Source: Gp6-AA40 sp035764385 (GTDB taxonomy: Bacteria > Acidobacteriota > Vicinamibacteria > Vicinamibacterales > UBA2999). From it: a stretch of DNA of 6,813 nt. The translations under genes were made by a program, and so were the position numbers. Below the pieces are notes generated by a model. That model had not been told where the DNA came from, did no database searches, and worked only from the letters and a program-made list of their open reading frames with translations. This document shows, one piece after another, positions 1-6,348 of the stretch (position 1 is the first letter of the stretch; each line of letters starts with the position of its first letter). Where the stretch lies: NCBI GenBank assembly GCA_035764385.1, contig DASTZI010000270.1, positions 1 to 6,813 of the forward strand, read 5' to 3'.

Positions 1-288
1 GCCGGCGATTCGTCGGTCGGCGTGCGACCGCACCAAGCGCGGCTGTGGTGCTGCTGACGCGACGTCAACCGACTCCGCTCGGGGCATCAGCAGCCATGCG
101 GCCAAATACGCGATAACGCCGAGCACAACCGCACCAGGCCAAATCGACAACACCACCCACGCGGCTCGAACGAGCGCCACATCCGTATTGAAGTAATCAG
201 CTAAGCCGGCGCAGACACCGCCGATCTTGCCTTCCGCAGGCCGCCGAACAAGGCGCCGTCTTGGGGGGTTGCCTTCGGATCCAGTCAT
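1..288 (-). CDS. PspC-domain membrane protein, partial (C-terminus outside window)
   Basis: Reading the minus strand from ATG at 288 gives 96 open codons up to the left edge. Residues 13-69 form a PspC domain: a basic start, the turn KIGGVCAGLADYF (21-33), then the hydrophobic stretch VRAAWVVLSIWPGAVVLGVI and a second hydrophobic run ending AWLLMP (65-69). Residues 84-96 (PRLVRSHADRRIAG, broken by the window edge) look like the start of a second PspC domain, so the full protein probably carries two. PspC is known as the inner-membrane sensor and regulator of the phage-shock response, but many stand-alone PspC-domain proteins have no defined role. The start is supported by GGAG at 295-298, six bases upstream. 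An in-frame ATG at 306 is possible but has only a GGG run before it. The gene is divergent from the Rho_N-like gene. The domain call is firm; the function is not. Confidence 0.85.
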   Translation of the reverse strand, partial: MTGSEGNPPRRRLVRRPAEGKIGGVCAGLADYFNTDVALVRAAWVVLSIWPGAVVLGVIAYLAAWLLMPRAESVDVASAAPQPRLVRSHADRRIAG

Positions 289-294
289 CTCAAT

Positions 295-298
295 CTCC
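295..298 (-). promoter_or_regulatory. Ribosome binding site for the PspC-domain gene
   Basis: GGAG on the minus strand lies six bases before ATG 288. It decides that start over the in-frame ATG at 306, which has no good Shine-Dalgarno sequence. Confidence 0.6.
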
Positions 299-388
299 AC
301 TCTCATGAACCCATACGAGGCCCGTTCGCCGATGGTTTCATGCGCTAGACTTCCTCCTTCGCACCGGATTCGAGGCGCTCAGATTCCC

Positions 389-394
389 AGGAGG
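389..394 (+). promoter_or_regulatory. Ribosome binding site for the Rho_N-like gene
   Basis: A perfect AGGAGG sits six bases upstream of ATG 401. It fixes the start there, although the frame stays open further upstream into the PspC gene. Confidence 0.85.
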
Positions 395-400
395 ACAGCA

Positions 401-724
401 ATGGCAACAACCTACGAGGATCTGAAGAAGAAAACCGTCGCGGAGCTCCGCGACATGGCGAAGGGCCTCACGCACCAAGCCGTACAGGGCTATACGCAGA
501 TGAATAAGGAGCATCTGCTGCCAGCATTGTGCAAGGCGCTTGGCATCGAACGCACCCATCACCATGCCGAAGCGGGCTTCGACAAATCACAGATGAAGAC
601 ACGCATGAAAATGTTGCGCGCCGAACGGGGCAAAGCGCTCGAGGCTCACGACTCCGCGAAGCTGAGAGTGCTTCGCACCGAGCTGCACGCGCTCAATCAT
701 CGCATCCGTACGCACACCGTCTAG
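401..724 (+). CDS. Small protein with Rho N-terminal-like (SAP/LEM-type) domain
   Basis: The product is 107 residues long. Residues 5-50 match the Rho termination factor N-terminal helical fold: YEDLKKKTVAELRDMAKGL, then a turn containing TQMNKEHLLPALCKALGI, a pattern seen in small SAP/LEM-like domains that bind nucleic acids or partner proteins. A short His-rich linker follows (THHHAE, 52-57). Residues 62-107 are a highly basic, probably two-helix segment (KTRMKMLRAERGKALEA, then KLRVLRTELHALNHRIRTHTV), likely a helical hairpin. There is no signal peptide or membrane segment, so it is cytoplasmic. There is no ATPase, so this is not Rho itself. Similar stand-alone proteins exist in several phyla without known function; nucleic-acid binding is an inference. 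The start is fixed by a perfect AGGAGG. The gene converges with the AsmA-family gene, and the two stop codons share the palindrome CTAG. Confidence 0.82.
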   Translation: MATTYEDLKKKTVAELRDMAKGLTHQAVQGYTQMNKEHLLPALCKALGIERTHHHAEAGFDKSQMKTRMKMLRAERGKALEAHDSAKLRVLRTELHALNHRIRTHTV

Positions 725-2220
725 TCGGGGGGCGCTGGCACGATCGTGCCGAGTACGTCCTTCAGCCGGCGCTGCACCTCGTTGCGCAACCCACGTTTCG
801 CGGCAGCGCCGGCGTCGATAGTGACGCGTGGCGACGTCAGCGTGCCGCCGATGACCGCCGGCAGCACAATCCGGTTCCCCTCGCGCGTATAACGCGCGAG
901 GTCGGTCCCTGCCTGTGCCGAAAGCGCTTCCGACAGCGATAGGTCCACATGTCCGTCCATCGCCTTGGTGGGAATGGTGAGCGTTCCCTGACCGACGAGA
1001 TCGACATCGGCGGAGTGGAGCGACAACGCCGACGCGGCGACCACCTGATTGACGATGGCGAAGCGTGCGTCGATGCGATCGAACTTGTCGGTCGAGGCGC
1101 CTGCGTCTGGTGCAGGCCGGCCAAAGAACAACACGGCGGTGCGCACGAGGCCCAGGCGCTTCAGAGAGCCGGTCGAGATCGTGACCTGTCCTTCTCCGGT
1201 CGCCGCGGCAATGGCATCCGCCAACGTCGCGCCTTTCCCGTTGAACGTGCCGCTGCCCGACAGCCGGCCGGTGATCGTATCGGCCGAGCCGCCAAACGCG
1301 GCCAACTGCGCCACATCAAGGTCGTCGATTTGGGTCCTGACCGTCGCGCGCAGCGCGCTCACATCCGAATCGAGGTCCAGTACGCCCCGATAAGTGCCGC
1401 CGAACAACTGGAAACTCACCGGTGACAACGTGATCCGGTTTCCTTGAGCCACGAGTGTCGAGACGAACTGGCGCACGTCCACCCCGCTGGCGCGGGCTGT
1501 TTCGGCAGTCACGTGCGCAACGATGCGTCCGGGGAGGGGCGCCGCGGTTGTCGGACCGCGACGCGGCGTCCGCGGCGCAAAGGCGTCTGCGAGCGCGATC
1601 AGATCGTCAACGTCGACGTGCGCGGCCTCTACCTGAACGTCCGCGTCGAGGCGTGGAGCAAGGCGGATGTTGCCGCGCGCGTCGAGGGTCGTCGTGCCAG
1701 ATGCCGCGGTGAACCGCTGCAGGCTCAGATTACCCTGCGACAGCGATGCGTCCGCGGAGATCGTGATTTCGCGGCCCCTACTGGCGCTGGTGATGTTGCG
1801 CAACGAAATCGTGCGGATCGATTCGAGCTGCATGCCGGCACTCTGTGTCGGGCTTGCCGACGCCGGTTCTGGCAATGTGAATGGAAGCGGCAGGTCGATG
1901 CGGCTGTTCGAGACGGCAACCTCTGCGTCCACGATGCCGCGGGACCAGAGCGGCCTGAGTCCGGTTGAAATCTGCAGGTCAGCGAGCATGAGGCGAACCG
2001 GCTCGCCTGCGCGGACGTCGTGCAATGTGAGACCGGGCCGTGGAAAGATGCGCGCGCTAGCTGCGCCAATCTTCACGGGTTGGCCAAGCCAGCCGGTCGC
2101 CTGACGCTCGAGCGCCAGGCGCACGCCGTCGCCGCTCATGAACTGGTAAAACGCGATGACCAGTCCTGCTGCGATAACGAGCAGAACGCCGACGAGAATG
2201 AGAAGAAAGCGACGAGTCAC
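721..2220 (-). CDS. AsmA-family protein
   Basis: From GTG 2220 the product is 499 residues. It starts with a short basic end (MTRRF) and one membrane helix (about 4-24), followed by a large periplasmic region. The early part (GWLGQPVKIGAASARIFPRP, about 43-62) is typical of the AsmA N-terminus. The last 181 residues (about 319-499) match the AsmA C-terminal region: RLSGSGTFNGKG, LADAIAAATGEGQVTISTG, and repeated beta-strand segments ending in IGGTLTSPRVTIDAG. AsmA/TamB/YhdP-type proteins are inner-membrane-anchored and are linked to phospholipid transport to, and assembly of, the outer membrane. This one is shorter than E. coli AsmA. The start is uncertain: GTG 2220 gives the family's usual short N-region and avoids overlap with the glycosylase gene, but ATG 2268 has a better AAGG nine bases upstream and would add 16 residues and overlap that gene by 20 bp. 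The stop lies in CTAG shared with the convergent gene. Confidence 0.85.
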   Translation of the reverse strand: MTRRFLLILVGVLLVIAAGLVIAFYQFMSGDGVRLALERQATGWLGQPVKIGAASARIFPRPGLTLHDVRAGEPVRLMLADLQISTGLRPLWSRGIVDAEVAVSNSRIDLPLPFTLPEPASASPTQSAGMQLESIRTISLRNITSASRGREITISADASLSQGNLSLQRFTAASGTTTLDARGNIRLAPRLDADVQVEAAHVDVDDLIALADAFAPRTPRRGPTTAAPLPGRIVAHVTAETARASGVDVRQFVSTLVAQGNRITLSPVSFQLFGGTYRGVLDLDSDVSALRATVRTQIDDLDVAQLAAFGGSADTITGRLSGSGTFNGKGATLADAIAAATGEGQVTISTGSLKRLGLVRTAVLFFGRPAPDAGASTDKFDRIDARFAIVNQVVAASALSLHSADVDLVGQGTLTIPTKAMDGHVDLSLSEALSAQAGTDLARYTREGNRIVLPAVIGGTLTSPRVTIDAGAAAKRGLRNEVQRRLKDVLGTIVPAPPD

Positions 2221-2248
2221 GGTCGACGCATAAAGGTAACAAGAAACA
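2221..2248. other. Minimal divergent gap between AsmA-family and glycosylase starts
   Basis: Only 28 bp separate GTG 2220 (minus) from GTG 2249 (plus). An AAGG (2233-2236) lies 12 bases before the glycosylase start, which is distant for a ribosome site. CATAAA (2229-2234) resembles a weak -10 element but has no -35 partner at normal spacing. Promoters for both genes must at least partly overlap coding sequence. Confidence 0.4.
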
Positions 2249-3151
2249 GTGCCCGAACTGCCAGACATTCTTCTGTACCTTCGCGCACTGGAGCCGCGCA
2301 TCGTCGGGCGGCGTGTTGCCGGTGTGCGGCTCGCCAACCCATTTCTGCTGCGTTCCGTGGATCCGCCGTTGTCCGCTGTTGACGGGCGCCAGGTGGTCGG
2401 ATTGCGGCGGCTGGGCAAGCGCGTGGTCGTTGAAGCCGATGGTCAACTCTTTCTCGTCTTCCACCTGATGATCGCGGGGCGGTTTCGATGGAAGCCGCCC
2501 GGCGCCACAATCCCTGGCAAACTCGGCCTCCTCGCACTCGATTTCGACAATGGAACCCTCATCGTCACGGAGGCAGGTTCCAAGCGGCAGGCGTCGCTGT
2601 TTGTCGTCCAGGGAGAAGCCGCCCTTGCGCAACACGAACCGGGCGGGCTCGAAGTGATGGATGCCGATCTCACGGCCTTCGCGCAAGCGCTCCGGCGAGA
2701 CAATCACACCCTCAAGCGTGCGCTCACCGATCCGCATCTGTTCAGCGGCATTGGCAACGCATACTCCGACGAGATTCTTCATGCCGCACGTCTGTCACCG
2801 TTCAAACAGACGGGTAGCATGGCGGATGACGAAATACGCCGGCTGTATGCAGCGACGCGGTTGACGCTGTCACAGTGGATCGATCGGTTGCAGCGAGAAG
2901 CGGGCGGAGAGTTCCCCGAGAAAGTGACGGCATTTCGCGAGGGGATGGCCGTCCACGGCCGTTACCGACAACCCTGTCCTGATTGCGGCGCGCCGGTGCA
3001 ACGCGTGGTGTACGCCGCCAACGAGGCGAACTATTGCGCGAACTGCCAGACGGGCGGACGCCTGCTGGCGGACCGATCGCTGTCGCGGCTGCTGCGGGAC
3101 GACTGGCCGCGCACGCTCGAGGAACTGGAACGTCGAAAGGGCGGCGTGTAG
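2249..3151 (+). CDS. Fpg/Nei-family DNA glycosylase, divergent from classical MutM
   Basis: The product has 300 residues and starts with GTG. The N-terminus MPELPD is the family hallmark: after Met removal Pro2 is the nucleophile for base removal and strand cleavage, with Glu3 beside it. Lys57 (RLGKRVVVE) aligns with the conserved catalytic-site lysine. The H2TH DNA-binding segment is present as FSGIGNAYSDEIL (165-177), with Asn170 conserved. A C4 zinc finger uses Cys243/246 and Cys263/266. By family knowledge it excises oxidised or otherwise damaged bases in base-excision repair. Differences from E. coli Fpg, aligned by eye: HLMIAG replaces HLGMSG, so the void-filling Met position is Ile75; the DPRRF loop is replaced by EAGSKRQ (108-114); the zinc-finger Arg of QRATFYC is Asn258 (ANEANYC, 257-263); and a tail of about 33 residues follows the finger. 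Substrate range may therefore differ. Divergent from the AsmA gene; the sigma factor follows 56 bp later. Confidence 0.9.
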   Translation: MPELPDILLYLRALEPRIVGRRVAGVRLANPFLLRSVDPPLSAVDGRQVVGLRRLGKRVVVEADGQLFLVFHLMIAGRFRWKPPGATIPGKLGLLALDFDNGTLIVTEAGSKRQASLFVVQGEAALAQHEPGGLEVMDADLTAFAQALRRDNHTLKRALTDPHLFSGIGNAYSDEILHAARLSPFKQTGSMADDEIRRLYAATRLTLSQWIDRLQREAGGEFPEKVTAFREGMAVHGRYRQPCPDCGAPVQRVVYAANEANYCANCQTGGRLLADRSLSRLLRDDWPRTLEELERRKGGV

Positions 3152-3207
3152 GACGGACGCGGACTGCGATTCCTGACGCGGACACGCACAATGCTCGTGA
3201 CTCGACA

Positions 3208-4137
3208 ATGCTCTACTACGACGTCGCGGCGGATACCCTCAGCCGCTATCGACGATTCATGTGGGAGTTCGCGTATCGAGCGACGGGCACGATTGCCGAC
3301 GCCGACACCGTGTTGCGCGAATGCTTTCCACGTGCGGCCGATCGAGTCCTTGTAAACCACGAATCGGACGCACACCGGTTTCTGACGAGCGGCGCGGCAA
3401 AGATGGCACTCGAAACGTTGCGCCAGAGGAAACGTCGGCAGTATGTCGGTTGCTGGTTGCCAGCGCCGATCGAAACGGGAAATGCGGCCTCGCCAGTTGG
3501 CCCACGGCCGGACGCCACCGCCGGCCCGCATTATGACGGTGCCGAAAGCGGATCGATGGCGTTTCTGCTTGCACTCGAAACGCTCGAAGCACGCGAACGC
3601 GTCCTGTTGACGCTCTGTGACGCGCTCGGATTTCCGGTCCACGATGCCGCAGCGGCGCTCGAGCTCACTTCCGCAACGGGGAAAGCAGCATTGCAGAGCG
3701 CGCGTCGCAAGATGCAGCCGTACGATGCTGCCCAAGTGCCACCGACGACCGATATTCAGGCCGGCGTCGCTGTCGTCCTCCACGAGTTCCTGTCGCATCT
3801 GCAGGAATACAACCTTCCTGCGCTCGAGAAAACCCTTGCGTCGGATGCCCGCGCTCTCTTCGATAGCGGCGGCGAATTCGTGGCTCCTGCAGGCACCGTG
3901 TTCGGCTGCGAGACTGTCGCGCGGCTGCTGGCGCGATTTACAGAGCGCAGCGGACCCGTGAATTTCTCGTTCCGGATGGTAAACGCCCTTCCGGCGGCAT
4001 TGGGGCACGCCAAAGGGAGGCCTCGCTGGGCGAGCCGCTTCGTGCTCGCTATCGAGGTGTCCGACGGCCTCGTTGCGCGCGTACATGCGGTTCTGGCCAC
4101 TCCAAAGCTGACGGCCATCCGATTCGACCCGCTCTAA
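3208..4137 (+). CDS. ECF41/SigJ-like sigma factor with SnoaL-like C-terminal domain
   Basis: The product is 309 residues. Residues 12-75 match region 2 of ECF sigma factors (RFMWEFAYRATGTIADADTV, then HRFLTSGAAKMALETLRQRK). YVGCWLPAP (79-87) corresponds to the YVGPWLPEP linker that marks the ECF41/SigJ group. Region 4 follows at about 117-169 (LETLEARERVLLTLCDALGF, then a helix-turn-helix ending SARRKM). Residues 184-300 form a SnoaL-like domain, which in ECF41 proteins controls sigma activity in place of a separate anti-sigma factor. Signature motifs are eroded: DSGGE (219-223) stands where DGGGR is expected, and ATPKL (297-301) where NPDKL is expected; region 2 has DADTVLRECF where DAEDVVQEAF is usual. 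Start ATG 3208 fits family N-termini but has no clear ribosome site. The usual ECF41 partner (a carboxymuconolactone decarboxylase or an oxidoreductase) is absent from this window. The family call is good; promoter targets are unknown. Confidence 0.85.
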   Translation: MLYYDVAADTLSRYRRFMWEFAYRATGTIADADTVLRECFPRAADRVLVNHESDAHRFLTSGAAKMALETLRQRKRRQYVGCWLPAPIETGNAASPVGPRPDATAGPHYDGAESGSMAFLLALETLEARERVLLTLCDALGFPVHDAAAALELTSATGKAALQSARRKMQPYDAAQVPPTTDIQAGVAVVLHEFLSHLQEYNLPALEKTLASDARALFDSGGEFVAPAGTVFGCETVARLLARFTERSGPVNFSFRMVNALPAALGHAKGRPRWASRFVLAIEVSDGLVARVHAVLATPKLTAIRFDPL

Positions 4138-4181
4138 CTGACCCGGAAACAGAATCCCTGTAACCTAATCTCCGCCCAGTG

Positions 4182-5726
4182 ATGTCGATGCGCGCGTTTG
4201 CGTTCGTGCTTGTCGTGTGTCTCACGCTCGTACCGGCACCGTTGAGCTCGCAGAATCAGCCGGAGCTGCGATGGGGCGGCGATGCCGAAGGTGGCGCACC
4301 GTACGTCGAAGCCGATGCCGCCGACCCGACGCGTGTCGTCGGCTTCGATGTTGACATCGCGCAACTCCTGGCGGCGGGCCTGGGACGCACTGCGCGCTTC
4401 GTTCAGGTCGGGTTCACGAGCATCGATGCGGCCGCATCGCGCGGCGACTTCGAGGTGGGGCTCAGCGGCATCGAGGACACACCAGCTCGCCGTGCGCGCC
4501 TGGCTGTTACGGTTCCCTATTATGAATTTCGGGAAGTGCTCACTGTCCGCTCGTCGGACAAGGACCGGTACCGGTCGCTCGCGGATCTGCGCGGCCGTCG
4601 CGTCGCAACGCTTGGAGCAACCCTCGCCTACGACCTGCTCGTCGACGCGGAAGGCCGTGACGGCATTGTTCCGGTGACGTACGAAGACGACGTGCATCCG
4701 TACAGTGACCTGGTGCTGGGACGGGTGGACGCGGTCGTACTCGACGCGATTCTTGCGGAACGCGGTGTGCGGCGGAACAACGGGCTGACGAACCAGCCGG
4801 CAATCCTCGCTGTGGGGCACTACGTCGGCATCCTGTCCGCGGAGCAGAGCGCCTTGCGCGATCGGATGAACGCGATTCTTCGGGACGCCATGCGCGACGG
4901 CCGTCTCGAACGCATCTTCAGACGCTGGAATGTCTGGAACGACGATCAACCCCGGCTGTACGCCCGTGTCCTCGCAGACAATTCTCAGTATCCGGTTTCA
5001 CCATCGAGCCTGGTGAGCTCGACGACCGCTCCGGACGCCACAACGATGACGCCTGAGGCGATGCGGACGATGTCAGCTCCAGACACCTGGGAGGCTGCGC
5101 GTCGGTACCTCCCCGCGTTGTTGAGAGCGGCGCTCATCACGGTCGCGCTCTCCTGCCTCTCGATGGCGCTGGCCGTGATCACCGGCGCGCTAATTGCCAG
5201 CGGCCGTATTTACGGAACGGGTCTGCTGCGCGTCGCCCTGACTGGTTACGTCGAAGTCATTCGCGGCACGCCGCTGCTGCTGCAGTTGTTCGTGCTGTAC
5301 TTCGGGCTAGCCGCTGTCGTTCAGCTTCCTGCCTTTCTCGCCGCGCTTCTCGGCCTCGGGCTGAACTACGCCGCGTATGAAAGCGAGATCTATCGAGGTG
5401 CGCTTGAAGCGGTGCCTTCGGGCCAGCTCGATGCCGCGCGGACGCTCGGGTTCACTGAACGGCAGACATTTTTTCTCGTGCGCGCGCCGCAAGCCTTCCG
5501 TCTCGCGCTCGCGCCGATGACGAACGATTTCGTCGCATTGCTGAAGGACAGCTCGCTGGTGTCGGTGATCACCGTCGTCGAACTCACCAAAGAGACGTCG
5601 ATCTTTGCGGCCAATATCGGCAGTTGGGTCATTCCGGGGATGATGTGCGCGGCGATCTACCTGGCAATGTCGCTCCCTCTTGCCAGGTTGGCGAGGCGGA
5701 TCGAGCGTGGATGGCGACAAGGATGA
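4182..5726 (+). CDS. Polar amino-acid ABC importer: fused solute-binding and permease protein
   Basis: The product is 514 residues from ATG 4182; GTG 4179 and ATG 4188 are in-frame alternatives, and none has a clear ribosome site. Residues 1-23 are a signal peptide without a lipobox. Residues 28-258 are a family-3 solute-binding domain: GFDVDIAQLLA (54-64), GIEDTPARRARL (96-107) with the arginine that grips the amino-acid carboxylate in LAO/GlnH proteins, and an Asp at about 188 (VVLDAILAE) in the position of the ligand-amine aspartate. A Ser/Thr/Pro-rich linker (about 260-300) leads to a HisM/GlnP permease (304-511) with IRGTPLLLQLF and an intact EAA loop (E409 to G423 and beyond, EAVPSGQLDAARTLGF), the ATPase docking site. 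The permease N-terminus is periplasmic in this family, so the fusion is topologically sensible. Likely an amino-acid importer; the exact ligand cannot be read. The stop overlaps the ATPase start (ATGA). Confidence 0.93.
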   Translation: MSMRAFAFVLVVCLTLVPAPLSSQNQPELRWGGDAEGGAPYVEADAADPTRVVGFDVDIAQLLAAGLGRTARFVQVGFTSIDAAASRGDFEVGLSGIEDTPARRARLAVTVPYYEFREVLTVRSSDKDRYRSLADLRGRRVATLGATLAYDLLVDAEGRDGIVPVTYEDDVHPYSDLVLGRVDAVVLDAILAERGVRRNNGLTNQPAILAVGHYVGILSAEQSALRDRMNAILRDAMRDGRLERIFRRWNVWNDDQPRLYARVLADNSQYPVSPSSLVSSTTAPDATTMTPEAMRTMSAPDTWEAARRYLPALLRAALITVALSCLSMALAVITGALIASGRIYGTGLLRVALTGYVEVIRGTPLLLQLFVLYFGLAAVVQLPAFLAALLGLGLNYAAYESEIYRGALEAVPSGQLDAARTLGFTERQTFFLVRAPQAFRLALAPMTNDFVALLKDSSLVSVITVVELTKETSIFAANIGSWVIPGMMCAAIYLAMSLPLARLARRIERGWRQG

Positions 5727-6340
5727 GCGTCATTGATGTCCGCGCCATGGAAGTCCGCCGGAGCGGACGCGTCATCGTTGCCGATGCCACTTTCGCCGCT
5801 GCAGCCGGCGAGATCGTGGCATTGATGGGAGCATCGGGTGCGGGCAAGACGACCATCCTGCGAGCAATCGCCGGCCTGGAGCCGATCGAGTCGGGAACGG
5901 TATCGATTCCGCGCCCGGTGGGGATGGTCTTCCAGTTCCATCATCTCTTCGCAAACATGAGCGCCCACAGGAATGTATGGCTTGCGCCCGTGCACGTCTT
6001 GAAACAACCGCGTGCGGACGCGGAGCGGCGCGCACAGGAACTGCTTGCATCGCTTGGGGTCGCCGATCGAGCGACGGCGATGCCACACGAGCTGTCGGGC
6101 GGTGAGGCGCAGCGCGTGGCGATCGCGCGCGCTCTGGCGATCGAGCCGCACATCCTTCTGATGGACGAACCGACGGCATCGCTCGATGCCGCCAGACGCG
6201 GCGATCTGGCCGCGACGCTTCGTCACCTCGCGGGGGAGCGTCGCACCATCATCATCGCCACACACGACGCCGAGTTTGCGCGCGCGTGTGCGCATCGCGC
6301 GCTCGCTGTCGAAGGCGGTCGAGTGCATGTTGTATCGTAG
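5723..6340 (+). CDS. Amino-acid ABC importer ATP-binding protein (GlnQ/HisP type)
   Basis: The product is 205 residues and all ABC motifs are intact: Walker A GASGAGKT (36-43), Q-loop Gln71 in VGMVFQFHHLF, signature LSGGEAQRVAIARAL (124-138), Walker B ILLMDEP with catalytic Glu149, D-loop SLD (153-155), and the switch His181 (IIIATHD). It is shorter than the roughly 240 residues typical of GlnQ/HisP, with compact segments around the Q-loop and no C-terminal extension. It should be the cytoplasmic motor that docks on the EAA loop of the preceding permease. ATG 5723 overlaps the permease stop as ATGA, indicating translational coupling. ATG 5711 is an in-frame alternative adding four residues. 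A membrane-protein gene follows after eight bases. The ATPase call is certain; the amino-acid assignment rests on the neighbour. Confidence 0.95.
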   Translation: MSVIDVRAMEVRRSGRVIVADATFAAAAGEIVALMGASGAGKTTILRAIAGLEPIESGTVSIPRPVGMVFQFHHLFANMSAHRNVWLAPVHVLKQPRADAERRAQELLASLGVADRATAMPHELSGGEAQRVAIARALAIEPHILLMDEPTASLDAARRGDLAATLRHLAGERRTIIIATHDAEFARACAHRALAVEGGRVHVVS

Positions 6341-6348
6341 GTAACTTC

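Larger units (their letters stand above)
289..400. promoter_or_regulatory. Divergent intergenic region between the PspC and Rho_N-like genes
   Basis: These 112 bp separate two genes read away from each other, so both promoters should lie here or just inside the coding ends. I found no convincing -35/-10 pair. The best plus-strand candidate is TTCGCC (325-330) with TAGACT (346-351) at a poor 15-base spacing. On the minus strand an AAGGAGG-like run (353-359) precedes a 12-codon open frame (303-341) that ends at an ATGA overlap with an in-frame upstream ATG of the PspC gene; see findings. Confidence 0.4.

Noticed and set aside
227..400. Upstream in-frame extension of the Rho_N-like gene
   Set aside because: It would overlap the PspC gene, and the perfect AGGAGG before ATG 401 together with the domain beginning right there sets the start.
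949..1425. Plus-strand open frames inside the AsmA-family gene
   Set aside because: Antisense shadows of a well-supported coding frame, with no domain pattern.
2234..2240. AGGTAAC recurring before the glycosylase (2234-2240) and before the last membrane protein (6339-6345)
   Set aside because: A seven-base match at two sites in different contexts is easily chance; in the second site part of it is the ATPase stop codon.
2057..2782. Minus-strand open frame (241 codons) spanning the AsmA/glycosylase junction
   Set aside because: It overlaps both well-supported genes in another frame and has no recognisable motif.
2868..2874. TGTCACA, matching the ECF41 -35 consensus
   Set aside because: It lies inside the glycosylase coding region, about 330 bp before the sigma gene, and no CGTC -10 element follows at the expected spacing.
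3152..3207. Possible terminator or promoter between the glycosylase and sigma factor
   Set aside because: No stable inverted repeat with a T-run and no -35/-10 pair could be seen in these 56 bases.
3031..4086. Long minus-strand open frame (351 codons) opposite the sigma factor
   Set aside because: It lies wholly antisense to a gene with clear sigma-factor motifs, has no recognisable domain and an Arg/Ser-rich composition typical of GC-rich shadow frames.
4134..4949. Minus-strand open frame (271 codons) opposite the solute-binding domain
   Set aside because: The sense strand encodes an unmistakable family-3 binding protein; the antisense product has no domain or ribosome site that I can support.
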